Part shown: positions 18,723 to 27,103 of the stretch, one piece after another
How positions within the stretch are numbered: the stretch's first letter is position 1
Layout of the letters: each line of letters starts with the position of its first letter
NCBI RefSeq assembly: GCF_004362055.1
Contig: NZ_SNXB01000002.1
Coordinates: 186,001 to 250,000 of the forward strand
Direction: 5' to 3'
Origin: Flavobacterium sp. 245
Lineage (GTDB): Bacteria; Bacteroidota; Bacteroidia; Flavobacteriales; Flavobacteriaceae
DNA length: 64,000 bases
The notes under the pieces: generated by a model
The model's input: the letters and a program-made list of their open reading frames with translations, nothing else
What the model was told of the DNA's origin: nothing
The model's database searches: none
Made by a program: the position numbers and the translations under genes

Positions 18723-19151
18723 TTAGAAAGCTACATTCCATCTAGGCAATTTAGCATTTTCATCTAAGAAGTTTTGCAAAACCTGTCCTTCAACAGCTGT
18801 TGGAATTGCTTTAATATCTGCATTAAAAGTTTCGTACCAAACTACTTCAAGAACAGAAATATTCTCTAACTTCATTTGTGCAGGCCAAGAATATTTTCTT
18901 CCAGTTTTAGCAAATTGATGACCATTAACAATTTTATCGTAAAGACCTCCATTTTTGCTTTTTAGAGTTCCGTCATTCTGAACAGTTCCTGTAGAACCAA
19001 CCATAATAAGTTCTTTCTCTGCCCCTTCAACAGCATAAACTACAAAAATTCCAGCACTTCCTTCTGGCGCATTACAAACTTCTTCTAAACTGTCTTCAAT
19101 AGTAAAAGCAAAACTGCTGCTTGCTTTAAACTTTTCTAATTCTTTATACAT
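18723..19151 (-). CDS. Hypothetical protein, possibly a divergent GIY-YIG fold
   Basis: A 142-residue soluble protein with no membrane segment. It has GIFVVYAVE at 34-42 and LIMVGSTG at 48-55, resembling the GIY and YIG strands of the GIY-YIG nuclease fold, and a C-terminal E121 followed by LPRWN (135-139), which recalls the E and PxWN end of that fold. A clear catalytic Arg in the first helix is not obvious, so activity is doubtful. It stands alone, flanked by its own terminator and the sucD terminator. I do not recognise a named family; the fold suggestion is an inference from motif spacing. Confidence 0.6.
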   Translation of the reverse strand: MYKELEKFKASSSFAFTIEDSLEEVCNAPEGSAGIFVVYAVEGAEKELIMVGSTGTVQNDGTLKSKNGGLYDKIVNGHQFAKTGRKYSWPAQMKLENISVLEVVWYETFNADIKAIPTAVEGQVLQNFLDENAKLPRWNVAF

Positions 19152-19163
19152 ACTTCATTTTTA

Positions 19164-19218
19164 AGCTCCTAAGATACTAAGGATCTGAGATGCTAAGTTT
19201 TTTATATTATACCTTAGT
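19164..19218. repeat. Short-word repeat (CTAAGATACTAAGG type)
   Basis: A chain of the word CTAAGATACT / GATCTGAGATGCTAAG with a nearby inverted ACCTTAGTAT, filling the spacer between the sucD terminator and the gene at 18723-19151. The same word family recurs at 45745-45800, 45920-46012 and 55120-55336. Confidence 0.6.
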
Positions 19219-19233
19219 ATTTTAAAATGTAAA

Positions 19234-19260
19234 AAAGTCTCAAGTAAATATTGAGACTTT
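19234..19260 (-). terminator. sucD terminator
   Basis: A perfect 10-bp stem (AAAGTCTCAA / TTGAGACTTT) with a 7-base loop and an A/T-run on each side, about 30 bp past the sucD stop codon. Confidence 0.85.
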
Positions 19261-19292
19261 TTTTGGAAATTTTTTATTTCAAATATTGGAGA

Positions 19293-20165
19293 TTATCCAA
19301 GTACTTCTTTTACTTTTTTACCAATTTCAGCTGGTGAATCAACAACGTGAATTCCGTTGTCTCTCATGATTTGTTTTTTAGCAGCTGCTGTATCGTCAGA
19401 ACCTCCAACAATAGCACCAGCGTGACCCATTGTTCTACCAGCAGGAGCAGTTTCTCCAGCGATAAAACCAATAACTGGCTTACGGTTACCATCAGCTTTT
19501 ACCCATTTAGCAGCATCAGCTTCTAATTGACCACCAATTTCACCAATCATAATGATTACTTCAGTTTCTGGATCATTCATTAATAATTCAACAGCTTCTT
19601 TAGTTGTAGTTCCAATAATTGGATCTCCACCAATTCCAATAGCTGTAGTGATTCCTAAACCTTGTTTTACAACTTGGTCAGCAGCTTCATAAGTTAAAGT
19701 TCCTGATTTAGAAACGATACCAACTGTTCCTTTTTTGAAAACGAAACCTGGCATAATACCAACTTTAGCTTCTCCTGGAGTGATAACTCCTGGGCAGTTT
19801 GGCCCAATTAATCTTGAATTTCTTTCTTTAACATAATTATTTGCTTTAATCATGTCTGCAACAGGAATTCCTTCTGTAATAGCAATAATTACTTTAATTC
19901 CGGCATCAGCAGCTTCCATAATTGCATCAGCAGCAAAAGCTGGCGGTACAAAAATAATAGATGTATCAGCTCCAGCTTGATCAACAGCGTCTTTTACTGT
20001 ATTAAAAACTGGACGATCTAAATGGCTAGTTCCTCCTTTTCCTGGAGTAACACCACCAACAACATTAGTACCGTACTCAATCATTTGAGAAGCGTGGAAA
20101 GTTCCTTCGCTTCCTGTAAATCCTTGAACAATTATTTTGGAATCTTTATTAACTAAAACACTCAT
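19293..20165 (-). CDS. sucD: Succinyl-CoA ligase (ADP/GDP-forming) alpha subunit
   Basis: SucD forms succinate and a nucleoside triphosphate from succinyl-CoA with the SucC beta subunit in the TCA cycle. The 290-residue protein has the N-terminal CoA-binding Rossmann domain (about 1-125, with [14 protein letters not shown]) and the ligase domain with the phosphorylated His248 in [10 protein letters not shown]. Length and motifs are those of the bacterial enzyme. The gene is monocistronic with its own terminator; the sucC partner is not in the window. The start is the ATG at 20163-20165. Confidence 0.97.
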   Translation of the reverse strand: MSVLVNKDSKIIVQGFTGSEGTFHASQMIEYGTNVVGGVTPGKGGTSHLDRPVFNTVKDAVDQAGADTSIIFVPPAFAADAIMEAADAGIKVIIAITEGIPVADMIKANNYVKERNSRLIGPNCPGVITPGEAKVGIMPGFVFKKGTVGIVSKSGTLTYEAADQVVKQGLGITTAIGIGGDPIIGTTTKEAVELLMNDPETEVIIMIGEIGGQLEADAAKWVKADGNRKPVIGFIAGETAPAGRTMGHAGAIVGGSDDTAAAKKQIMRDNGIHVVDSPAEIGKKVKEVLG

Positions 20166-20200
20166 GATATATATTTTATGTAGTTTTTAAAATTGTGATG

Positions 20201-20208
20201 CAAAAGTA
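20201..20208 (-). promoter_or_regulatory. Candidate -7 promoter box for sucD
   Basis: The minus strand reads TACTTTTG, fitting TAnnTTTG, 36 bp upstream of the sucD ATG, which gives a leader of about 30 nt. No TTG at the expected -33 distance was found. Confidence 0.4.
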
Positions 20209-20249
20209 AGGTTTTGTAACGTATTTTACCTTTTTATTCTCAAAAAAAA

Positions 20250-20612
20250 TTAAGAAAATTGACTCATTTGATAACCTCGATAGAGTTTATCATCTTTTAT
20301 TTGCCATATAGTCGCAAAATGGGCTAATAACATCTCTTCTCTCGGATTCTCAATCGTTTTCACAAAATGAGAATAACGTATTGAAACTAAGTCATCTTCA
20401 GCAATGATATGACTGATTCTTACCTTAGAACGCACATATGCACGACTTAACTCATTAGCCATTGCAAGCATCGAATCATAATCCATTTCAATCAATCCTT
20501 TAGTGCTGTTCCAATCTAATTTTACATCAGGATGCAAATAAATTTTCATGATTTCGCTATCAATTAAGGCATCTGACTTATAAAATTTTTGAACAAATTC
20601 TTTAATAGACAT
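20250..20612 (-). CDS. NTF2/SnoaL-like small protein
   Basis: A 120-residue protein with the compact alpha+beta shape of the nuclear-transport-factor-2-like fold. An N-terminal helix (SIKEFVQKFYKSDAL) is followed by a stretch DVKLDWNSTKG and alternating strands near VRISHIIAEDDLVSIRYSHF and FATIWQIKDDKLYRGYQMS. Such proteins can be enzymes or binding proteins, and the role here is unknown. It begins 1 bp after the stop of the lpxD-like gene, so the two are likely co-transcribed. The family call comes from the WQIKDDKLYRGY-type ending common in these proteins. Confidence 0.65.
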   Translation of the reverse strand: MSIKEFVQKFYKSDALIDSEIMKIYLHPDVKLDWNSTKGLIEMDYDSMLAMANELSRAYVRSKVRISHIIAEDDLVSIRYSHFVKTIENPREEMLLAHFATIWQIKDDKLYRGYQMSQFS

Positions 20613-20613
20613 A

Positions 20614-21543
20614 TTATTTCAATTTATTTAGAATTTCAGGAATCTTTTTGATATTAGCCAATTGTTTCAACTTTTCTCTTGATTCTTCGATTGGAGTTCC
20701 AAAATAAGACTTTCCACCTTCAACCGACTTAGTAACGCCTGTTTGTCCCATAATAACAGCCTTTGCTCCTATTGTAATACCACTTGTTGTTCCAACTTGT
20801 CCCCAAATTGTAACTTCATCTTCAATAACAACACAACCTGCAATACCTGTCTGCGATGCAATTAAACATTTTTTTCCGATAATTGTATCATGTCCAACAT
20901 GAACCTGATTATCTAATTTTGTTCCTTCTCCAATTGTTGTATCACCGGTAACTCCTTTATCAATTGTGCAAAGAGCCCCTATTCCAACATTGTCCTCAAT
21001 AACAACTCTTCCACCAGAAATTAACTGATCAAAACCTTCAGGACGTTTTTTATAATAAAATGCATCAGCTCCTAAAATTGTTCCAGCATGGATAATAACA
21101 TTATCGCCAATTACTGTATAATCGTAAATCGAAACATTTGAATGGATTAGGCAGTTTTTACCAATTTTCACATGGTTCCCAATAAAGCTATTAGGCTGTA
21201 TAAAAGTACCTTCTCCAATTTCTGCAGATGATGAAATTGACACATTTGCAAATTGAAAAGGCTTAAAATGCTTTGTTAAAGTATTAAAATCTCTGAAAGG
21301 ATCATCAGAAATTAAAAGCGCTTTACCTTCTGGACAGTCTACTTTTTTATTAATTAAAACAATAGTTGCTGCAGATTGCAAAGCTTTGTCATAATATTTT
21401 GGATGGTCAACAAAAACAATATCACCGGGTTCTACCACATGAATTTCGTTCATGCCTAAAACCTCAAAGTTTTTGTCACCAATAAATTCGCAGTTAAGCA
21501 AATTTGCAATTTCTTCTAAAGAGTGAACTTTTGGAAATTTCAT
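20614..21543 (-). CDS. LpxD-like acyltransferase (second copy)
   Basis: A 309-residue left-handed beta-helix protein with many hexapeptide repeats ([42 protein letters not shown]) between residues 95 and 270, and an LpxD-type N-terminal domain ([14 protein letters not shown]). LpxD adds the second 3-hydroxyacyl chain to UDP-acyl-glucosamine in lipid A synthesis. A canonical lpxD lies at 24581-25624, so this is a paralog. The [10 protein letters not shown] segment (about 212-221) keeps a His at the place of the LpxD catalytic His, so it may be active, possibly with another sugar nucleotide or acyl chain. Start ATG at 21541-21543. Confidence 0.8.
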   Translation of the reverse strand: MKFPKVHSLEEIANLLNCEFIGDKNFEVLGMNEIHVVEPGDIVFVDHPKYYDKALQSAATIVLINKKVDCPEGKALLISDDPFRDFNTLTKHFKPFQFANVSISSSAEIGEGTFIQPNSFIGNHVKIGKNCLIHSNVSIYDYTVIGDNVIIHAGTILGADAFYYKKRPEGFDQLISGGRVVIEDNVGIGALCTIDKGVTGDTTIGEGTKLDNQVHVGHDTIIGKKCLIASQTGIAGCVVIEDEVTIWGQVGTTSGITIGAKAVIMGQTGVTKSVEGGKSYFGTPIEESREKLKQLANIKKIPEILNKLK

Positions 21544-21551
21544 ATTTTTAA

Positions 21552-21672
21552 ATTAGAAAATTTGTCAATTAGAAAATGTGTCAATTAGAAAATGTGTCAA
21601 TTAGAAAATAAAAATTATTCAATTTCTGCGTAAGCATCAATTTTCTAATTGACTCATTGACAAATTATCTAA
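21552..21672. repeat. 16-bp tandem repeat with inverted copy
   Basis: About 3.6 tandem copies of a 16-bp unit (ATTAGAAAATGTGTCA, first copy TTTGTCA) at 21552-21609, followed by an inverted counterpart (TTTTCTAATTGACTCATTGA and ACAAATTATCTAATT) to 21672. The RNA could fold into a long imperfect hairpin downstream of efp. No reading frame. Confidence 0.8.
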
Positions 21673-21679
21673 TTAAAAA

Positions 21680-22246
21680 TTACTCTTTTACACGCTCCAT
21701 GTAATTACCAGAAGCAGTGTCAATTTTAATTTTATCACCTTCGTTGATGAACAACGGAACATTTACAGATGCTCCAGTTTCTACTGTTGCATTTTTTGTA
21801 GCATTTGTAGCTGTATTTCCTTTTACTCCTGGCTCTGCATATGTAACTTCAAGGATTACAGAAGATGGCATATCTACTGATAAAGGCAAATCAGTTTCAG
21901 TATTTACCTGAACCATTACACTTGTTCCTTCTTTCAATAAACCTGGAGCGTCCAAGATGTTTTTATTTAAAGAAATCTGCTCAAAAGATTCTGTATTCAT
22001 AAAATGAAATTCATCTCCTTCAGCATATAAAAACTGATAATTATGTGTTTCTACACGAATAACGTCAATTTTATGTCCCGCAGAAAATGTATTATCTAAT
22101 ACTCTTCCTGTAGTTAAACTTCTTAATTTTGTTCTAACGAAAGCTGGACCTTTTCCAGGCTTAACGTGAAGAAATTCAACTATTTTATAGATATCGTGAT
22201 TAAATTTAATACACAATCCGTTTCTAATATCTGATGTAGATGCCAT
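21680..22246 (-). CDS. efp: Translation elongation factor P
   Basis: EF-P relieves ribosome stalling at polyproline. The 188-residue protein has the KOW-like domain I, with the loop PGKGPAF carrying K32 at the position that is post-translationally modified in many bacteria, followed by two OB-type domains ending in VDTASGNYMERVKE-like sequence. Length matches the family. It lies between lpxA and the lpxD-like gene on the same strand. Start ATG at 22244-22246. Confidence 0.97.
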   Translation of the reverse strand: MASTSDIRNGLCIKFNHDIYKIVEFLHVKPGKGPAFVRTKLRSLTTGRVLDNTFSAGHKIDVIRVETHNYQFLYAEGDEFHFMNTESFEQISLNKNILDAPGLLKEGTSVMVQVNTETDLPLSVDMPSSVILEVTYAEPGVKGNTATNATKNATVETGASVNVPLFINEGDKIKIDTASGNYMERVKE

Positions 22247-22259
22247 TTTGTTTGTTTGT

Positions 22260-22335
22260 TTTTTTAATTTGTTGAATCGTTTATTCCTTTATTTGTTTAT
22301 TCAATTAAACGATTAAACAAATAAACAGTTAAACG
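22260..22335. repeat. Imperfect inverted repeat of GTTTATT/AATAAAC words
   Basis: The efp-lpxA spacer is made of words such as TCGTTTATTCC and TTTGTTTATTC on the left and the complementary AAACGATTAAACAAATAAAC on the right. They could form an imperfect hairpin with no T-run of its own. Confidence 0.55.
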
Positions 22336-22340
22336 GTATT

Positions 22341-23126
22341 TTAATAATTTCCTGAATAACCTTTCATAATTCCTCGTGATGAATTTCTGATAAAATCCAG
22401 AATCTCATCTCTCTCAGGAGTCGCTTCCATTTCAGCTTCAATAATACTTAAAGCTTGAGTTGTATTGTAATTTTTTTGGTATAAAATTCTGTAGATCTCT
22501 TGAATTTCTCTGATTTTTTCAGTACTGAAACCTCTTCTTCTTAAACCAACCGAATTAATTCCAACATATGACAAAGGCTCTTTTGCTGCTTTTGTATAAG
22601 GGGGAACGTCTTTTCTAACCAAAGATCCACCAGAAATCATAGCATGATCTCCAATATGAATAAATTGATGAATAGCCGCTAAACCACCAATAACAGCGTG
22701 ATTACCTACAACTACGTGTCCTGCCAAAGCTACACCATTTACAATAATCGCATTATTTCCAATTTCGCAATCGTGCGCAATGTGAGCATAAGCCATTACT
22801 AAACAGTTGTTTCCAAGAATAGTTTGTCCAGATGCAACTGTACCTCTATTGATTGTAACACATTCTCTGATAGTACAATTATCTCCAATAATAGCAAGAG
22901 AATCTTCTCCGCCAAATTTTAAATCTTGTGGCACCGCAGAAATTACAGCTCCTGGAAAAATATTACAATTTTTTCCAATTCGCGCACCTTCCATGATGGT
23001 CACGTTTGAACCAATCCAAGTACCATCACCAATAACAACATTATTGTGAATTGTTGTAAAAGGCTCAATTACAACATTTTTAGCGATTTTAGCGCCAGGA
23101 TGAACATATGCTAATGGTTGATTCAT
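22341..23126 (-). CDS. lpxA: Acyl-ACP--UDP-N-acetylglucosamine O-acyltransferase
   Basis: LpxA performs the first acylation of UDP-GlcNAc in lipid A biosynthesis. The 261-residue protein has the left-handed beta-helix of hexapeptide repeats (about 5-190) and the C-terminal helical domain (about 195-255). AHIAHDCEIGN (114-124) contains H118, equivalent to the catalytic His of the Escherichia coli enzyme. It follows lpxC-fabZ by 73 bp on the same strand and so belongs to the lipid A cluster. Start ATG at 23124-23126. Confidence 0.97.
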   Translation of the reverse strand: MNQPLAYVHPGAKIAKNVVIEPFTTIHNNVVIGDGTWIGSNVTIMEGARIGKNCNIFPGAVISAVPQDLKFGGEDSLAIIGDNCTIRECVTINRGTVASGQTILGNNCLVMAYAHIAHDCEIGNNAIIVNGVALAGHVVVGNHAVIGGLAAIHQFIHIGDHAMISGGSLVRKDVPPYTKAAKEPLSYVGINSVGLRRRGFSTEKIREIQEIYRILYQKNYNTTQALSIIEAEMEATPERDEILDFIRNSSRGIMKGYSGNY

Positions 23127-23199
23127 CTGTAAGTTTTATATTTTAAATTTAAAATAGTCTAATTTGAGGGCAACAAACCTAAACAATAAATTTGATTAA

Positions 23200-24597
23200 T
23201 TATTGTTTTCTTGCGATTTGTGCCATTAATTCTGCCTCAGTAACTAATTTTCCGTTTGCATAAGCGTTTGCCTGCATGTGGCAAATTCCTCTTCTAATAG
23301 GAGAAATCAATTCACATTTGAAAATTAAGGTATCACCAGGCAATACTTTATGTTTGAATTTAACATTATCAATTTTCATGAAATATGTCAAATAATTTTC
23401 AGGATCCGGAACCGTGCTTAAAACTAAAATTCCACCTGTCTGTGCCATTGCTTCAACAATTAAAACTCCTGGCATAACTGGTGCTTCTGGAAAGTGTCCT
23501 ACAAAGAAATTCTCGTTCATAGTAACGTTTTTCAACCCAACAACATGACGATCAGACATTTCTATAATTCTGTCAATTAACAAAAATGGAGGTCTGTGAG
23601 GAAGCATTGCCATAATTTTATGAATATCCATCAATGGCTCTTGATTTAAGTCATAAACAGGTACATGATTACGCTGCTCTATTTTGATAATTTTTGCCAG
23701 TTTTTTAGCAAACTGAGTGTTTACAAAATGACCTGGTTTATTTGCAATAATTTTTCCTTGAATACGAACTCCAATAAGCGATAAATCTCCAATAACATCA
23801 AGAAGTTTATGTCTTGCTGCCTCGTTTGGATAGTGCAAAGTAAGATTATCTAAAACTCCATTTGGTTTTACAGAAATTTCATCTTTACCAAAGGCTTTCT
23901 TTAAATTTTCCATTGTAGACTCAGAGATTTCTTTGTCTACATAAACAATTGCATTATTTAAATCACCGCCTTTAATTAAGCCATGTTCTAATAAAGACTC
24001 TAGTTCGTGCAAGAAACTGAAAGTTCTTGAACTTGCTATTTCAGTTTTAAAATCTGATATACTTTTTAATGTAGCATTTTGTGTACCTAAAACTTTTGTA
24101 CCAAAATCTACCATTGTTGTCACTTGATAATCATCGCTAGGCATCACAAGGATTTCACTTCCAGTTGCTTCGTCAGTAAATGAAATTACTTCTTTTACCA
24201 CATAAACATTACGGCTTGCATCTTGTTCTTCGATTCCAGCTTTTTCAATTGCTTCAACAAAATATTTTGATGAACCATCCATAATAGGAAGTTCAGAGGC
24301 ATCTAATTCAATAATAATATTATCCAAATCGCAACCAACTACTGCAGCTAAAACATGCTCTGGAGTCTGTATTTTTACACCTAATTTTTCTAAATTAGTA
24401 CCTCTTTGCGTGTTAACAACATAATTAGCATCAGCCTCAATGACTGGCTGACCTTGCAAATCTACTCTTACAAAAGTGAAACCATTATTAATTGGAGCTG
24501 GTTTAAAAGTCATTGTAACTTCTTTTCCAGTATGTAATCCAACTCCTGTTAGTGAAATTTCATTTTTGATGGTCTTCTGTTTAACCATTATTTCCAT
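23200..24597 (-). CDS. lpxC-fabZ: Bifunctional UDP-3-O-acyl-GlcNAc deacetylase / 3-hydroxyacyl-ACP dehydratase (LpxC-FabZ fusion)
   Basis: The 465-residue product joins two enzymes. LpxC (about 5-315) carries the zinc motif PEH with H81 and the second site [10 protein letters not shown] near 255-265, and commits UDP-sugars to lipid A. FabZ (about 320-462) carries [14 protein letters not shown] with its catalytic His and [20 protein letters not shown] with its Glu, and dehydrates 3-hydroxyacyl-ACP. The fusion is characteristic of Bacteroidota. It may balance the use of 3-hydroxyacyl-ACP between lipid A and phospholipid. The first ATG at 24597 overlaps the lpxD stop by 17 bp; a second ATG at 24588 gives 8 bp. 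Both imply translational coupling. Confidence 0.97.
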   Translation of the reverse strand: MEIMVKQKTIKNEISLTGVGLHTGKEVTMTFKPAPINNGFTFVRVDLQGQPVIEADANYVVNTQRGTNLEKLGVKIQTPEHVLAAVVGCDLDNIIIELDASELPIMDGSSKYFVEAIEKAGIEEQDASRNVYVVKEVISFTDEATGSEILVMPSDDYQVTTMVDFGTKVLGTQNATLKSISDFKTEIASSRTFSFLHELESLLEHGLIKGGDLNNAIVYVDKEISESTMENLKKAFGKDEISVKPNGVLDNLTLHYPNEAARHKLLDVIGDLSLIGVRIQGKIIANKPGHFVNTQFAKKLAKIIKIEQRNHVPVYDLNQEPLMDIHKIMAMLPHRPPFLLIDRIIEMSDRHVVGLKNVTMNENFFVGHFPEAPVMPGVLIVEAMAQTGGILVLSTVPDPENYLTYFMKIDNVKFKHKVLPGDTLIFKCELISPIRRGICHMQANAYANGKLVTEAELMAQIARKQ

Positions 24598-25624
24598 TTT
24601 TTGGGTTTATTATTTGTTTTTTTAATTCTTCTACTTCGGCTACAATTTTAGGGAAGTTTTTAAAATGAACATATGATTTATTAAAATCGCTATATCCAAG
24701 TGATGGCGAACCTTGTAAAACTTCATCATCTTTAATGTTTCTTGCGACACCAGACTGCGCCTGAAGCCTAACATTATTCCCTATAATTAAATGGCCTGCG
24801 ATACCAACCTGCCCGCCAATCATACAGCTTTCTCCAATTTTAGTAGAACCAGCAACACCACTTTGAGCAGCAATTACTGTGTTTCTACCAATTTCAACAT
24901 TATGAGCGATCTGAATTTGATTGTCTAATTTAACTCCTTGTCTAATAATTGTAGAACCAAGAGTTGCTCTATCAATTGTTGTATTTGCACCAATATCAAC
25001 ATTATCTTCAATGATAACATTACCTATTTGTGGTACTTTACTATATACTCCTTCTTCATTTGGCACAAAACCAAAACCGTCAGCTCCAATAATAGTTCCT
25101 GAATGAATCGTACAATTGTTTCCAATTATAGTTTCAGAATAAATTTTTGCACCTGCAAAAACAAAAACGTTATCACCAATTGTCACATTGTCTCCAATAA
25201 AACTGTTTGGATAAATCTTAACATTATTTCCTAAAACTACATTTTGACCTACATAACTAAAACTTCCTAAATATAAATTTTCCCCATATTTAGTTCCTTC
25301 AGACATAAATGACTGAGGTTCGATTCCGTTTTTATTTAATTTTACTTGATTGTAAAAATGCAAAAGTTTAGAAAAAGCCGCGTAAGCATCTTCTACTTTT
25401 ATTAAAGTTGTAGTAATATCCTGTTCTGGAATAAAGCTGTCGTTAACAATTGTTACTGTTGCTTTTGTAGTATATATGTAGTTAACATACTTTGGATTAG
25501 CCAAAAAAGTAAGCGACCCTTCTTCGCCTTCTTCGATTTTAGATAGCCGAGAAACTTCTGCATTGGGATTCCCAACAACTTCTCCTTCTAAAATTCCCGC
25601 TATTTGTTCTGCTGTAAATTTCAT
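24581..25624 (-). CDS. lpxD: UDP-3-O-acylglucosamine N-acyltransferase
   Basis: LpxD adds the N-linked 3-hydroxyacyl chain to UDP-3-O-acylglucosamine. The 347-residue protein has the LpxD N-terminal domain (about 1-100, [16 protein letters not shown]), a long hexapeptide-repeat helix (about 105-315) with [10 protein letters not shown] carrying the catalytic His, and a C-terminal helix. It is the longer and more canonical of two lpxD-like genes here. Its 3' end overlaps lpxC-fabZ, giving the order lpxD, lpxC-fabZ, lpxA, efp. Start ATG at 25622-25624. Confidence 0.95.
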   Translation of the reverse strand: MKFTAEQIAGILEGEVVGNPNAEVSRLSKIEEGEEGSLTFLANPKYVNYIYTTKATVTIVNDSFIPEQDITTTLIKVEDAYAAFSKLLHFYNQVKLNKNGIEPQSFMSEGTKYGENLYLGSFSYVGQNVVLGNNVKIYPNSFIGDNVTIGDNVFVFAGAKIYSETIIGNNCTIHSGTIIGADGFGFVPNEEGVYSKVPQIGNVIIEDNVDIGANTTIDRATLGSTIIRQGVKLDNQIQIAHNVEIGRNTVIAAQSGVAGSTKIGESCMIGGQVGIAGHLIIGNNVRLQAQSGVARNIKDDEVLQGSPSLGYSDFNKSYVHFKNFPKIVAEVEELKKQIINPKNGNNG

Positions 25625-25663
25625 TGCGACAAAAATATAAAAAATAGATTTTAAATGTTAATT

Positions 25664-26893
25664 TTAGATAAGTTGTTTTGGAAAACAGATGTAATATTTT
25701 GTTACCAATTTAGATAACGATTTCAAATTCAGCTGATCAGAGGCTTCTACAACATCTTCAATTGTTTTATCTTTTTTCAAAATTCGTATCGGTTCAGCTG
25801 CTTTACTATAGGCTTGGTTTTTAATTTTTCCTCTAAAAATAAAATAACCGGCATCTACTGCTGAAATATGATGATCTTCTGCAAATTCTTCTTTTAAAGA
25901 TTGAGATTCTTCCAACGGAATTTTTTCTGCACTCATTTTTATTTTAAGCAAATCCCTGTTAATGATCATTTTACTTAATGTCGAAAGTATAAAATCATCT
26001 TGTCTTTGCCATGCTTTTAAGGCACTTATAATGTCAAAATCGTCTAATTGCGAAAAAAGATCTAGTTTTTCGGCATCAAAATCTTCAAGCGTGATTTTGT
26101 TTTGCATAAAATACAAAAGCGGTTCACTGCAAGGAAGTATCATCCCTTTAAGAGTCAGTTCTTTTGCTCTTTTTAAGACTTTCATCAAAATTAACTCGGC
26201 CACTAAACTTGTTTTATGCAAATAAGCTTGCCAATACATTAAACGTCTGGAAAGCAGAAATTTTTCAACCGAATAAATTCCTTTTTCTTCTATAACCAAT
26301 ACATCAGCAACTACATTCATCATCTGAATCAGTCGTTCCGAATTTACATTACCTTCAGCAACTCCTGTGTAAAAACTATCACGTTTTAAATAATCCATTC
26401 GATCCATATCTAATTGACTTGAAATCAATTGCAACATGAATTTTCGATGATATTCACCTTTAAAAACCTTAATAGCCAAACTAAGTCTTCCGTCAAATTC
26501 ATCATTTAATTGATGCATAAATAATAACGAAATCGCTTCATGATTTACATCTTCAACAATACTTTTTTCCATCGCGTGCGAGAATGGTCCGTGACCAATA
26601 TCATGCAATAAAATGGCAATCAGTAAAGCATTTTCCTCTTCTGATGATATTGCAACACCTTTAAAACGAAGTGTATCAACAACTTTCTGCATTAAATGCA
26701 TGCAACCTAATGCATGATGAAAACGTGTATGATTAGCTCCTGGATAAACCAAATACGACAGTCCCATTTGCGAAATACGGCGTAAACGCTGAAAATATGG
26801 ATGCTGAATTAGGTCGTAAATAAGTTCGTTCGGGATTGTAATAAACCCGTAAATGGGATCATTGAATATTTTTAACTTATTAATATGAGTCAC
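25664..26893 (-). CDS. HD-domain phosphohydrolase
   Basis: A 409-residue cytoplasmic HD superfamily protein. The metal ligands are seen as FHHALGCMHL (His59/60) and LLHDIGHGPFSH (H97, D98, H101), followed by a long helical region with LDMDRMDYLKRDSF (DRMDYL is typical of dNTPase-like HD proteins). Members related to SamHD1 or dGTPase hydrolyse dNTPs, but the substrate here is not known. The start is a GTG at 26891-26893, chosen because MTHINKLKIFNDPIYGFI is the conserved beginning and no ATG lies before the catalytic region. It lies just upstream of lpxD on the same strand, 39 bp away. Confidence 0.88.
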   Translation of the reverse strand: MTHINKLKIFNDPIYGFITIPNELIYDLIQHPYFQRLRRISQMGLSYLVYPGANHTRFHHALGCMHLMQKVVDTLRFKGVAISSEEENALLIAILLHDIGHGPFSHAMEKSIVEDVNHEAISLLFMHQLNDEFDGRLSLAIKVFKGEYHRKFMLQLISSQLDMDRMDYLKRDSFYTGVAEGNVNSERLIQMMNVVADVLVIEEKGIYSVEKFLLSRRLMYWQAYLHKTSLVAELILMKVLKRAKELTLKGMILPCSEPLLYFMQNKITLEDFDAEKLDLFSQLDDFDIISALKAWQRQDDFILSTLSKMIINRDLLKIKMSAEKIPLEESQSLKEEFAEDHHISAVDAGYFIFRGKIKNQAYSKAAEPIRILKKDKTIEDVVEASDQLNLKSLSKLVTKYYICFPKQLI

Positions 26894-27103
26894 TATTTGG
26901 TTATTTTTAGGTCAACAAATATAAGTAAATAACTATACTTTTTCATTTAAAAGTTGACATTAAATTCAACTGATTTTGAGACAAATACTTAATATTCAAA
27001 AAGATTTTATCTAAAAATTAGGTTTCGTTTTTCTGAAATTTATACTATTTTTAATACTTTTTAAGTTCTATAGCTCTAAATTGCATTAAAATTAATTTTG
27101 TTT

